DNA from: Mytilisepta virgata
Taxonomy: Eukaryota; Mollusca; Bivalvia; Mytilida; Mytilidae
Assembly: GCA_028015205.1 (NCBI GenBank)
Contig: CM051517.1
Location: 39,567,135 to 39,631,134, forward strand
Direction of reading: 5' to 3'
DNA length: 64,000 nucleotides
Position 1 is the stretch's first letter. The number at the start of each line of letters is the position of its first letter. Positions 1 to 10,710 of this stretch are shown in pieces. A program made the position numbers and the translations under genes. The notes under the pieces are model-generated. The model saw only the letters and a list, made by a program, of their open reading frames with translations, searched no databases and was not told the origin of the DNA.

Positions 1-306
1 AGAAAAAATACTTTAAGATTATATATTAATATAACTCATGCACTTTCGGAATCTAAATGTTTTATGCAGGGATAGGAAATTTTCAACAGCCTCTGTTGGA
101 CATATTTTTAATAGACATGGATTGTCAGTTTTAACTCTTTTTAGCAATTTCAACACACGATCTTATTTCATACAAATGTTGTAATGCACGATTTATTAAT
201 GTTTTGGGTAAGATCTGAAATAAATGTCATGTGTATCAACTCTAACATTCTGTGTGGCGTTGTTTGTGTATTGATAATTTCGATGTTATAGGTATCTTCT
301 TAGAGG
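1..306. other. Unassigned AT-rich flank left of the inverted repeat
   Basis: No coding exon or recognisable repeat is seen here. It does not match the sequence to the right of base 51510 in reverse complement, so the inverted repeat ends at about base 307. If copy D belongs to a longer gene, this would be intron. Confidence 0.5.
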
Positions 307-465
307 TCCGCCTACAATTAAGATTTTTGGTCGACAGATAACTTATGGTATAAAGTTTGCCGCAATATATACTTGTCTGCTGACCATGACCTTGTTTTTA
401 TGGTTCACTGACTTCATAAACATAAATGTAAAATCTGCATCTAAGTTTCGTGGTTAAATCCATTT

Positions 466-1430
466 CTCAGTAACTGTAATATCTAGGCCTTCCGTATTTG
501 TTCTTAATGGGTACATGCCAGCCTGACACCTGGCTTGGAACTTTGACGTCAATTTAATGCTTAAGTGACTTTGTCACATTTTTCGTGGTCTCAGCAACTA
601 TAATACCTAGACCCACCATATGTGGTCAATAGATAGTTTTGGTGGGTGCATGTCAGTCTGACACGTACCTTTTGACCTGGACCTCAATTTCATGGTTGAG
701 TGACCCGTGTCACATTTTCGTGGTAAGTCCATTTCTTAGCTACTGTAATACCTAAGCCCACCATATCTGGTCAATAGATAGTTCTTAGTGGGCACATGCC
801 AGCCTGACAGTTGCCTCTGGATCTTGACATACATTTCATGTATGAGTGACTTTGTCACATTTTCAGGGTTAAATCCATTTCTTAGCAACTAAAATACCTA
901 GACCGACTATATTTGGTCAATAGATAGTTCTTGGTCGGTACATGTATGTCTGACACCTGCTTTTGACCTTGACCTCAATTTCATGGTCAAGTGACCTGTG
1001 TGACATTTTTGTGATTAAGTCCATTTCTTAGCAAATATAGTACCTAAAGCCCACCATGCCTGGTCAATAGATAATTCTTAGTAGGTACATTGCAGTCTGA
1101 AACCTGTCTCTGGACCTTGACTTCAATTTCATGCTTGATTGACTTTGTCACATTTTCTAGATTAAGTCCATTTCTCAGCAATGTAATACCTAGACCCAAA
1201 ATATTTGGTCAATAGATAGTTCTCAGTTGGTACATGTCGGTATGACAAGTGCCTTTTGACCTTGACTGCAATTTCATGCTTGAGTGACTTGTTTCATGTT
1301 TTGGGATAATGTCCATTTCTCAGCAGTTGCAATACATAGACCAACTGTATTTGGTCTATAGATAGTCCTTGGTGGCTGTCTGAGACCTTTACCTGAATTT
1401 CATAATTCAGTCACATTCGAACACCTCCAC
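466..1430 (+). repeat. Diverged tandem repeat, ~146-bp unit, about 7 copies
   Basis: The phrase TAATACCTAGACCCACCATAT, with variants, recurs near 478, 601, 746, 893, 1036, 1183 and 1330. Each time it is followed by GGTCAATAGATAGTTCTTAG and, further on, GTGACTTTGTCACATTTT. Units differ from each other by many substitutions. The reverse-complement counterpart in the right arm has about 5 units. Confidence 0.85.
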
Positions 1431-1823
1431 TAAGAATATTGACAATAAACTTGACTGTTGCTAAAAGCTAAGCCTTAATACACATTGAACTTTTACTGAA
1501 TATGATATCCTGGTTTCCATACCATGAAATGTACATCGATTTTGAAAAAAAAAAACTCAGTATTTCAGGAAAAAAGGAATACATTCATTGTAATTGATCT
1601 CACATAACAAAGAACTAATCTGTGATAAAATTCAATTTGAAATATACACAGTTGCAATCTTTCCACCACTGCTTTCCAGCATTTTGATTTTGCTTTGTTA
1701 CTGCTACATGTATGTGCATAGAAAAATGGTAACAGTGTTGAAATTCCAGTTACCGGTAGTTGATTAAAATTATAACCTGTATGAGCAAGGAAAGTACTTT
1801 ACGTGACTTGTTTAGTGTAATGG

Positions 1824-1838
1824 AACCATTTAAGTAGT
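1824..1838 (+). other. Empty target site for the right-arm SINE
   Basis: AACCATTTAAGTAGT here is the uninterrupted, single-copy form of the 15-bp target duplication that flanks the SINE at 50027-50293 in the other arm. The left arm therefore keeps the pre-insertion state. Confidence 0.9.
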
Positions 1839-3150
1839 CAATGATATTTGATATGTAGCTGTGTATATATCATACCCAGTAAGATTGCCAGTAATTCCCA
1901 TTTCACTCAAAATCTTCTGCTACTTGAAGGTCAAGACTATAAACTTAAGAAAACTAAGCATATCCACGTTTCTAATATACAGTATTGTAGCATTCATGTC
2001 CGAATTTTTGAATACCTGAAAAATAATAATGCAACATGGTTCAATCCCTTTGGTATTTCTTGACTTTACTTAATAGTACCTCCCTTGCTTCCCTTACATA
2101 TCTTTTGAAGAGACTAATTTACAAAAATAAAAACTGCATTCCTTGTTCCGAAAACAAAGTTTTCGGGACTTATTGTTTTCGTTCCATTTATTTTCCTTTC
2201 TTCTGAGCCATGAACTTGTACTAAGCGGATCTCAAAAACTAGGCGGATCTCAAAAATTTAGTATCTTAAGCAAACTTAATGAAACTTTGTACAAAAATAG
2301 GTGGCCGTACCTTCTTGTGGGTAAAGGTTTCTGAATTTTCAAAATGGCTACAGTTTTTGGGACTTTTGTGTTGGTAGCCCACAACAGTATTATTTGTTTT
2401 TACTGGTAAAGAACCTTGAAGGGACCTCAAAATAAATGCTAAAATTGGAAACTTGATTATGTGATTTTAAAAAAAACCTTTGACTTTTGTAGTAAAATTA
2501 TAAATATTGACAAGGTTTAACTGGTGCAAATCATTTTAAATGTATATCAGGTGGCTGGGTTTATACTATGTTTTGTTCCCGAATTGATTTAATGTTTTCG
2601 GGAGAAAAAGGACTGAAGTTTTTTTCATATTTTTATTTTATTATATTAATGATTAATAAAGTAACAAAATAGTGTAGATTTGTTAAAGTATGTACAAAGG
2701 GGATATCCTTAACTGAACCAATACCAACTAGCTAACTTAGAAATATGCATAGATTATTGGGTTTAATATGATAAATATCAGCCATAAGTCATAATATGAA
2801 TTTTTTGAGCCCAAATAAGTAACATGTCACATCTTGATAATGTCAGTTCAAAACATTGTGTTGTTGGTGAAAAATTTGGGTCACCCCCATTGCTATAGTT
2901 GTGTCACCCTCCATTAACGTTTATGACATCAGAACAGGCCATTGTATGAAATATTCTATAAAACTCTGCAGGGTCAGATAGGCATAGGGAAATACAATAA
3001 CTTTTCTTACTTTGAATCAGCTATAGTTGGAAATAAGGGATATATATGGTTGACGAAAATAGCTTCTCACATAATCTACCATTCTTCTGTTCTCAACATA
3101 AATTATATTTATGAAATCATTGATCATATTCATTTTCATATATTTTACAG

Positions 3151-3236
3151 ACAATATCTGTTCATGGAAGCGTTAGCAAGTACATGAAGATCCACCAAAA
3201 ACGAAAATAGTACTACAGGATTTACAGAAGTTAACG
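3151..3236 (+). pseudogene. Copy D: penultimate exon of a MALT1-like paracaspase, 1-bp deletion
   Basis: An AG acceptor (TTTTACAG) precedes the exon and GTATTT follows it. The exon is 86 nt, while its right-arm counterpart (48554-48640) is 87 nt and open in phase 0. One C is missing after GCGTTAG, which shifts the frame of the first part. The encoded segment corresponds to the end of the third Ig domain of MALT1 and contains LQDLQKL, like NDLQKLQ in gene A. Using the AG at 3175-3176 as acceptor would restore the frame with nine fewer codons, so loss of function is likely but not certain. Upstream exons would lie left of the window. Confidence 0.8.
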
Positions 3237-3573
3237 GTATTTTTATAAGTATTTTAATATTGACATTGATTTTTTATAAATTTTAAAGACAGGAGGTTAC
3301 CATGTGTTACGTTATAAGCCTTAAATTACAATTCAGAATGCCACACTATGAAACAAGGATTAACTTCCTCTGAAAATACTAATTTGAAAAAAATACCACC
3401 AATATTCCAAAATTAGTAAATTTCTAGTTGTGGGGTTAAAGTGGTGTATGAAATTTAAAACCTCTCCCTAACACTTTGGTATAAAATGTTAGTTTCCTCA
3501 GTGAAATGTGGTATAAACACTACACTAAAAGTATGTTTTTCTTGCTTTTAAAACTGATCATTTTTTATTTCAG

Positions 3574-3723
3574 CATGTTTTAGAAGTTCAGGTTTTTGTG
3601 GTAGATACCATGTCCAAGAAAAGACACGATGGACCAAAAGTGGACTTAGGGAAACCACTAGTAGGAATATTAGACTTATGGAAAGCAAGACGACAACCCA
3701 TAGAATGTAGTGATTCTATGTAA
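3574..3723 (+). pseudogene. Copy D: terminal exon of a MALT1-like paracaspase
   Basis: Acceptor TTTTTTATTTCAG; 150 nt giving 49 residues and TAA. The stretch DLGKPLVGILDLWKARRQ aligns with the end of gene A (DLEKPMISNLDIWKNRL) and with VGKPLIAKLDMHRG of human MALT1 (from memory). By eye it differs from the right-arm exon by one silent base in 150. The reading frame is intact; only the upstream exon of this copy carries a lesion. The last residues include PIECSD, which fits the TRAF6-binding consensus PxExx(aromatic/acidic). An AATAAA follows 51 nt after the stop. Confidence 0.8.
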
Positions 3724-3773
3724 CACAGAATGTAATTATTTAATGTACTCAATATTATGTGTTGTCAGATGTT

Positions 3774-3779
3774 AATAAA
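3774..3779 (+). promoter_or_regulatory. Polyadenylation signal AATAAA of copy D
   Basis: AATAAA lies 51 nt past the stop of the copy-D terminal exon. The same hexamer is at the matching place in the right arm (48016-48011, minus). Confidence 0.7.
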
Positions 3780-4199
3780 GTCTATGTAACATTAATTACC
3801 TGCTTGTTGCAACAAAAGTTATTAGCTATAAGGATCCATCATGTTGAAATGGTAAAATTGTTAGCAAAGTTTTAAACAATACATTCTACATAACAACAAA
3901 CTAATATATCTATTACTATATGTATTTTGTTAGGTTTATCTATACTGAAGTATTTTGTGCAATTGTTATGTTACATATTGAAAATGTTCAGATGACATTA
4001 TGTTGTTTCTATGGTTTTAATTGGTTCAAATGAAAAATATGAACAAATGGCAATTATCTTCTGTGGATTTTAACAGAATCAAAAAGGGATTGTTTTGTTT
4101 GTTATTATAGCAGAATGAAGACTTCTGTATTATATTTTTAAACTTTTATACATTCTTGTCCAGTATTTCGTTTTAAATCCGGGTTTACCAATAAAAATA

Positions 4200-5120
4200 T
4201 GTTTATTAGTTCAACGCAGTGAAGCAAGAAAGTCAGGTTTGCTGTCAGTTTGGATTTAGATTTGTCATCAGTCTCTGAATGTCCTTCATCAATATCTAAA
4301 TCCTTTTTGACTTGCTGCTAAGACAATTTGATAACATGGTTATGAATTCCTCTATACTCAAAACCATCCGACTCGATGATATATGATCTTGGTTGATCGC
4401 ATTTCTTGACAATAAAACCTTATTTATGTGGATTGCTAACGCGTCCATCATGTATCACAAAGTCTCTTGTTTTCAGTGATGGAAACGCTAAAGCGGTTCG
4501 ATCCTAATATCTCTTCTGCTTTGGTTGACTTTGAACAAGTTCTTTCTTGATGGATTTGTAAGCTGGTTTTAACATTTATGATGTTGTAGGTAATATCCCA
4601 AAAGTTTTTCTCCCAAACAGAACTTGTGTTGGCATTCCAAGATTTTGAAATGGTGTATTCTTATATTCTTATATCACTAAATATGGATCTCGCTTTCATG
4701 TTTAGCTTTCTTCATAAAAAATTTCAATGTCTGTATGCTCCTTTTTGACAAATCCATTGCTTTGAGGATAGTGAGGTGAACTGGATACATGTTCAAATTC
4801 AGATTTCTCTGCAAACTGTCTAAATTCACAAGTGGAAAACTGTCTGCTGTTTTCGGTCACACAGACAACATGCATGTCTCGCAAAGTTCGGCTTTATCAT
4901 TTCAATCACATGGCTACTTGCCATACTAGTAAGACAAGGTTGTTCAAAGAATTTACTATTCAACTAGTAAAAACATAATTGTGTCCTTTTAGTTCAAATA
5001 GGTCTGTTCCTATTTTCTGCCGTTCCATGCAGTATCATAGGTTCCTTTTGTTGCATATGTCTATATTCATTAGTGCCAGCACATTTTTCTAAAGTGTCAC
5101 TGATGTCATTGTTTATACCC
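4200..5120 (-). mobile_element. Decayed Ty3/gypsy pol fragment (integrase 3' part)
   Basis: The frame at 4702-4884 reads like the second half of a retroelement integrase core: TENSRQFSTCEFRQFAEKSE, then SSPHYPQSNGFV, the usual position of the catalytic Glu region in Ty3/gypsy integrases. The flanking sequence continues the typical tail (NTPF, then GMPTQVLFGKKL in the right-arm copy) but is broken by stops and frame changes. No LTRs were identified. It is an old insertion that predates the arm duplication, since both arms share it. Confidence 0.75.
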
Positions 5121-5219
5121 AGCCAATACAATACATACATGTATAAGGAGACATATAACATTCAAACAGACATAATTATCTATAACATATAACAACAAAA
5201 CCCAGTGCATATACATATA

Positions 5220-5612
5220 GATTCTCCTCCCGAGATAGTTAAATTTTCGATTTTCAACACTCGATCATTTGTGAGCGTGTTAAAATCTAAAATTTAACTA
5301 TTGAGTGTGGAGAAATTCCATAACTCAAGAGTAAATTGAAGGAGAATCTGTTTCTTCTATGATTTTCGACAAAAACCTAAAAAAATGCCGTTGCTATGTA
5401 GTTTGTTTACATAGACGTCATTTTGGGACTTCTCTATCGTTCCAATAACTGTAGAAAAAACGGCGGGAATTCCCACGTAGAAATTTAATCACCAGGAAGT
5501 GGTTAAAAATATTATGTATTTTTATCCCACCGATTAAACACGCCAAGAATAGGAGAAAATTTAATATATACAAAACAAAATACAAATGTAATTTAAGACA
5601 CGAAAGTCCCAC
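5220..5612 (-). repeat. MITE-like block with terminal hairpin (copy 1 of 3)
   Basis: The block runs from a hairpin bounded by GATTCTCCT and AGGAGAATC (5220-5348) to AATAGGAGAAAAT. Two further copies lie at 12843-13232 and 46195-46570. The 64-codon open frame inside (5418-5612, minus) is preserved in the right-arm copy but looks like MITE sequence rather than a gene. The hairpin here lacks 31 bp that the right-arm copy has. Confidence 0.65.
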
Positions 5613-5739
5613 TTGACATTAAAAAAACAGAACGACAATAATTTTATCCAACATTATAAATATAATACATGTATGTATATTTAAAGAGCTCAGACATGCA
5701 ATGAGCACAAAAAAGAAAAAAACACGGTGCTATATATCT

Positions 5740-6010
5740 AATCATGCACTAGAGGCAGCACCAGATCTCCAGGGAGTCAAATTGTTTGCTTTATTTACAA
5801 TGGAAAAACTGTAATAGAATAGAGAATGGAAATGGGGAATGTGTAAAAGAGACAACAATCTGACCAAACAACAGAAAACAGCTCAAGTCTACCCATAGGT
5901 CTTTGACACAGAGAAAATCCCACACCCCAAGGCGGGCTTCGGCTGGCCCCTAAACAGTAATGCATAATGACTGAAAAATAATGAAAATATGTCAATTGGG
6001 AAGGGGTATG
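5740..6010 (-). repeat. Dispersed retroelement-like tail, also at 45775-45960
   Basis: In reverse complement this reads GGGGCCAGC, then GACACATTCCCCATTTCCAT. I recall this as a very common repeat tail in Mytilus genomes. It carries no intact gene. It is shared by both inverted-repeat arms. Confidence 0.5.
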
Positions 6011-6359
6011 ATAAATTCAGGTTTTTACATTTTAGTGTGAGTTGTATACATCATTTTATATCTATAGTGTTGTTTTTTTTTATATCAAATAATTTTGTTT
6101 GGTGCATTTAGACTTCTAACAAACAAACAAAAACATTAAAAACAAATATATTCTCTTTAAATGTCAGTATTTAGTATTTTTTTAAAGTATTTGGACCATA
6201 ATACACCATGGAAGTAAATTATAATCATTTTTGATGGAAAATGAATTGATCTAGAAGTTTAAGCAAGAATTGAATATAAACCTTCTCATAGTAGAAATAT
6301 ACTTCTTGGTTTGAATGTAGTGTCCGCGGAAATAACTTATTAAACCTGGGTTCATTCCT

Positions 6360-6960
6360 TTATAGGAGTTCGTGTTGTTCATTGTTTTTTAGTTTTCAGT
6401 GTTTATTTGTTGTGCTTGTGGTTGTTCATTTGTCTTCTCGGGTTTGTCTGTCCAATGGATTACGTTTTTTGATGATTTGATCCTTAGGTATATTTGTCCT
6501 CTTTACATTTCAAAGCTGATTTGCTACTGCCGCGACTTTCTCGGAAGGGCGAGATTGCAGTTACATAAACTTCTTAGACAAGGTTGTTTAGTCTCTTTAA
6601 TTTCATCACTCCTAAAGTTTTACGGTCGTCATCAAGAATTGATTGGCCGAAACGAAGTTTCTATCTTACGAAAGAGACTAGATATCTTCAGTTAAATTTC
6701 ACGTCCTTCTGGAATTGACCCTCATCGAACTTGACACCCCACCAGACCTGACACTTCACAGGCAATGTGACGGGTACCGTTAACGGAGAAGTTCACATTG
6801 TGAAGGTTTTAGTGTCTGTGCTGTATGTTCTAGTTCCCTGTGGCTCGTTTGGTTATATATTTATAGGATACGCTCTCTTTGCTTCTTCTTATTTTTGTCT
6901 TATTGCTTCGGCATTATTTTGCCGATACTGAGGCCATACTATGGATACTAAATAATGATA
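6360..6960 (+). mobile_element. Fragment resembling the 3' end of a retrotransposon
   Basis: A 98-codon frame (6399-6695) ends in a segment with FYGRHQELIGRNEVS, which resembles the C-terminal tail of invertebrate reverse transcriptases. The nucleotide phrase TGTGCTTGTGGTTGTTCATT recurs at 7320, reversed at about 11465, and in diverged form near 10640. The rest is a non-coding tail. The family assignment is tentative. Confidence 0.4.
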
Positions 6961-7189
6961 TATGCATCAAAAAAGTTCTATTTTAAACATGGTTTGTGAG
7001 GGAGAATAGCGTTTTAAATACAAAAAGTGGGAAAACTACTATTTTCGAAATTCTTCTTACATGTGAATCCTCTTTGGTTTTATTGACATTTTTCTCTGTT
7101 TTAATACATATGCGTAATGGATTCTACCTCTTTCTATACTTTTGTAACTGTGCTTAACTTTTTTTTTGTAACTTATGACTTTGTTGAAC

Positions 7190-7400
7190 TTCACGACGGG
7201 TGCCGTATACGGAGCAGGAACTGCTTACCCTTCCGGAGCACCTGGGTTCACTCCTGGTTTTTATAGGAGTTCGTGTTGTTCATTGTTTTTTAGCTTTTTT
7301 AGTTTTCTGTGTTGACTTGTTGTGCTTGTGGTTGTTCATTTGTCTTCCCGGGTTTGTCTGTCCAATGGATTACGTTTGTTTTGATTGCTCCTTATGTATA
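7190..7400 (+). repeat. Second partial copy of the 6.4-kb retroelement tail
   Basis: GGAGTTCGTGTTGTTCATTG and the following 100 bases repeat 6365-6475 almost exactly. Upstream, GTATACGGAGCAGGAACTGC is shared with 10556-10575 (diverged). No intact protein is encoded. Confidence 0.65.
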
Positions 7401-7520
7401 TTTGTCCTTTTTAAAACTGACGGTTACTTTCTGAACTCCAGATTCTTAAGGAAAAAGTATTTGGGTTTAAAAATATTGCTTTGATAACTTTTAATTCTTC
7501 TGACTTATTTTAATTTTCAG

Positions 7521-7680
7521 TGGACACATGGGAAATTATTGAACATATGAAACCTGCAAGATTGCACACTATGACTTACTCAGAAAAAATCATCTTTAAA
7601 AGGATCACGAAATGTGTCTTCAAATTAGCCTCCAATCTTCCAGAGAACGGGCGCCTTTACAATCGCATGCATACTGTACA
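7521..7680 (+). CDS. Exon of a DUF4239-like membrane protein (C-terminal half, first part)
   Basis: Acceptor TTTTAATTTTCAG before and donor GTAAGT after; the exon enters in phase 1 and leaves in phase 2. It encodes about 53 residues starting DTWEIIEHMKPARLHTMTYS, a soluble helical segment without membrane spans. It joins in frame to the exon at 8127, which carries the diagnostic part. No preceding exon is visible between the retroelement tails upstream, so the gene is incomplete or lost its 5' part. Confidence 0.5.
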
Positions 7681-8126
7681 GTAAGTATTTTTTAAGTTCA
7701 TTTTCAACGGAATATTATATTATCAAAATTAATAAAATTACCTACTGTTCTAAAGGTATACAACAAATGGGTTTTAATTTCAGGTATTGAAAATCTTTAA
7801 AATAACAAAACCAATTTAACTATGCATTTCTTTTGCCTGATAATTACGATTATCAGATAACTGTACAAATATGCAGAACACTTATTTGATTGAGAGGAGA
7901 AAAAGAAAAACTCAAGATATCTTGAATTTTTCTACCATAGAGCATACCAATTTCGGCAGTCAGTCTGGAAGAAATATACAAACAAAATCGTGATGACTTG
8001 AATTTAACTTTGGAAGGGATTAATTAAGTCAAACCTTCAGGATACCTTATATTCTTTAAAAATTATGAAATGAATTATAATTTTCCTAATTTAATCATTA
8101 ACATGGTTATATTTGTTTTATTGCAG

Positions 8127-8382
8127 ATGGATTATACTTGAAAGCTTGGGTTATTTTACCTTTCTAGGAATTCTTCTGATTCAGGCCAGTTCTTACAGAT
8201 TAGAATTAGCTATGTGTATCGTAACTGTGGTTTCTATAACTCTGTTAACCACAGCTGTCAGCGATCTAGATTCTCCGTTCCATGGATTTTTCCGTCTTGA
8301 ACTGGATTTTATGAGTAATTTCTTACAGGAGTTACGAAATCATATGAATCCAAACTATACCGATATTGTAACAGTTAACTGA
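8127..8382 (+). CDS. Terminal exon of a DUF4239-like membrane protein
   Basis: Acceptor TTTGTTTTATTGCAG; with the CA from the previous exon it opens as QW and runs 85 codons to TGA. Two hydrophobic segments (GYFTFLGILLIQ and MCIVTVVSITLLTTAV) are followed by SDLDSPFHGFFRLEL. This matches the C-terminal pattern of the DUF4239 (bestrophin-like) family, two membrane helices and then an LDxPFxG motif. The function of that family is unknown. The candidate N-terminal exon of such a protein lies after this stop (8720-8946), the wrong order for one gene. The family call is from motif memory only. Confidence 0.5.
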
Positions 8383-8661
8383 TAAACAATAAGCTCACAA
8401 TTATTATAGTCTTTAGATAATCAGGTTATGTTTCAAATATGTTCAAAAGCCATCTTTAGTTAATGTTTTCAAAAAGAAATCATGGTGATGACTAAAAGAT
8501 TCTTTCTTCGGCTATTATAAATCAGTTTAAATGCTCAAGGTTGAATTATGTTATCAGAATATTGGCAGTTGAGTGAACAAAATTTATATTCACAAGTGGA
8601 GAGAAGAAATGAGTAAGTGCACGGGCTTGATCTAATGTATGTGTTGTAATTACATTTATTT

Positions 8662-8692
8662 CATATCAGAGAAAATTTAGTTGTTTTTATTG
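8662..8692 (+). repeat. 31-bp direct repeat, copy 1
   Basis: Bases 8662-8692 are identical to 8911-8941 (CATATCAGAGAAAATTTAGT and 11 more). The pair is 249 bp apart and brackets the N-terminal DUF4239-like exon. Copy 1 is followed by GTTACA, a weak splice donor that would leave phase 1, the phase needed by the exon at 7521. Confidence 0.9.
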
Positions 8693-8719
8693 GTTACAAA
8701 TATATTCCTCCTCTTCTAG

Positions 8720-8946
8720 CGATGCTGTTTTGTCCATTAACACTCTTGTCACATAAACACTTAGTTATTTTCTTCTGGTCCGACAAAGAGTCTATACCTG
8801 ATACCAACGACGCTATTGCATGTTTTCTTGTGCCTGCTGGAATGGTGTATGCTATCACATTTGCTTCTGCAGTCGAACAAGTAATGACAAAACAAAATAC
8901 ACTTTCAACACATATCAGAGAAAATTTAGTTGTTTTTATTGATTAA
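8720..8946 (+). pseudogene. Candidate N-terminal exon of a DUF4239-like protein, out of order
   Basis: A pyrimidine-rich acceptor (CCTCCTCTTCTAG) is followed two bases later by ATG and 74 codons to TAA. The product has a polar start, then SIPDTNDAIACFLVPAGMVY and a hydrophobic stretch ending in TFASAVEQ. This is like the first half of DUF4239 proteins, where a first helix leads into a conserved aromatic-rich segment. It lies downstream of the C-terminal exons on the same strand, and no matching C-terminal exons follow. It may be the remains of a second, tandem copy or of a rearrangement. It could also be a short chance frame. Confidence 0.4.
8911..8941 (+). repeat. 31-bp direct repeat, copy 2
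   Basis: Identical to 8662-8692. Here it is followed by ATTAAA instead of GTTACA, so the frame ends at a stop rather than at a possible donor. Confidence 0.9.
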
Positions 8947-9640
8947 AACATGGTCATGTGGTATTTACTAATCTGCGTGCCAAGCAGCCATTATAATGAT
9001 AATGCCCGCGGGCATTAACACACGGTAGTGCCTGCTTACAATTTAGAGTTACGTCCCCTTTTTAAAACACAAACGTGATGCAGCAGTTGACTGGCTAATC
9101 AAACTTAGACATCTAGAGGTTGCCACATTCTCTTCAACAAGTGGGAAAAAGGTTTATTGCAACTGCACATCTATGGCTATACATAAAATAGACATTTCTA
9201 GATGAAATTTTGGTTTCAATGAAATAAAAACAACACTTGCTCAAATAGTATTGTTGTGATATTATGTAACAAGGTGCCTTTTTTATGTACTTAGTAGGTA
9301 TGCATATTTCGAACAATAAATTCTTGTCATTAATGCTTGAAGTAGAAAAAAGAATAGATATGGGGAACTTCCATGAATGTACAATATACCAGCATACCAC
9401 CAAAGGTAATGACATAATCATAAACACACATCCACAGGTCATCATGAGGTCTTCAACATACATGTACATGTAAGGAACCCGCATCCAGCAGATTTATATT
9501 CTTCAATGAAATAAACACACTTATATAGAGGGCATTATCATGATAAATTGACTGCCTTCGCGACAGATATTGCCTTCAACATTAATTATGCCAATGTTTT
9601 AGGCAATGTCACTGTCCCTTGGGCAGTCAATATATCATTA
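8947..9640. other. Intergenic, nothing recognised
   Basis: AT-rich sequence with one short GC palindrome (GCCCGCGGGC near 9005). Short open frames on both strands overlap each other and show no family features. Confidence 0.5.
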
Positions 9641-9649
9641 CACTTTTAC

Positions 9650-10010
9650 ATTTTTACTACTCTATTTATCTATGTTATCTAAGCCGGTCCATATAATGCT
9701 ATATGGCCCGGCTATACATTATATGGACCGCATCGTTTTGGCAAAATCGATTAAATTCGATTAAATCCCAGAAAAGTATAATATAACAATTAGTTTATGA
9801 CACTTTGGGTCAATTGACAGTATATGGACCGGTTGGTCGCCCTCCAAAAATTATATGGACCTCAGCTTCGCTTCGGTCCGTATAATTTTTGTCGGGCGAC
9901 CAACCGGTACCTCAGCTTCGCTTCGGTCCGTATAATTTTTGTCGGGCGACCAACCGGTCCATATACTGTCATATGACCCTCAGTGTCATGAACTATTTGT
10001 TAAATAATGC
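9650..10010 (+). mobile_element. MITE 'CCGGTCCATATAA', copy 1, with an internal 50-bp duplication
   Basis: The element starts near TACTCTATTTATCTATGTTA and ends near GTCATGAACTATTTGTTA. Its interior is full of inverted repeats of CCGGTCCATATA and GGTTGGTCGCC. A second copy in opposite orientation is at 22545-22830. Bases 9859-9908 and 9909-9958 are a 50-bp tandem duplication absent from the other copy. No coding capacity. Confidence 0.8.
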
Positions 10011-10489
10011 CCTCTATATAAGCAACTATAATATAAGTGTTTTACAAGGAAATAAAAAAATATTGCAGCACTTTTTCACACAATATACAGGAAAAAATGT
10101 TGGATTTAAATGTTCCCTATAAGACTTTTCTTGAGATGTAAAGCTAGTGTTAGAATAAACCCGAAAAATATTTTATTGAATATTTTAAATCTGAATTACC
10201 TTATAGATTATTTAATGTCGTTTCCCTTTTTTTATCGGTATTAATATAAATGTTGCCTGTTTATGGCGTTGGCATTTCTCATTTAATATATTATACGCAA
10301 GGGCATGTGTAAGTTATCATGACTTCCAGGAAAAGACGACATTGATGTCACAAACGCTACTCGGTTAGGGTTTTGTTATGGAAATATTTGTCATAACTAA
10401 GGCAATTTTACAATGGTCATCACGAATTCTTAGATGGCTACAATGTACCATTACAAAAAGTTAGACTTATTTCAGGTTGCATAACACAT

Positions 10490-10710
10490 CATATACCTCC
10501 ACTGATGTTCGATTACTACTGGATTCACCTTATTGGACCGTACGGCGAGTGTCGTATACAGAACAGGAACTGGTTACCCTGCCGGAGCATCTGTGTTATC
10601 TCATTTTTTTTTCGAATTCGTGTTATTTTAGTTCTATTTGTTTGTTGTGTTGGTTTGCGTTCCCGGGTTTGTCCGTCTCGATTAATTACTACATTTAGAT
10701 TGCTGCCTTT
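10490..10710 (+). repeat. Diverged copy of the retroelement tail
   Basis: GTATACAGAACAGGAACTGG and TTCCCGGGTTTGTCCGTCTC correspond to 7205-7225 and 7348-7365. It is more degraded than the copies at 6.4 and 7.2 kb. The flanks 10011-10489 and 10711-11139 hold nothing else recognisable. Confidence 0.5.

Larger units (their letters stand above)
307..6345 (+). repeat. Left arm of a ~6-kb inverted repeat
   Basis: This block matches 45409-51510 in reverse complement over its whole length, with scattered substitutions and indels. The outer end is near AAGATTTTTGGTCGACAGAT at 320 (partner near 51500). The inner end is near GAAATAACTTATTAAA at 6340 (partner near 45410). In order it holds a 146-bp tandem repeat, two paracaspase terminal exons, a decayed Ty3/gypsy fragment, a MITE block and a mussel-type repeat tail. 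Because ordinary gene exons are included, a segmental inverted duplication is more likely than a single transposon. Confidence 0.9.

Noticed and set aside
4702..4884. Integrase-like frame as a functional retroelement gene
   Set aside because: Only about 60 codons are open; flanks are broken by stops and shifts in both arms, and no LTRs were found.
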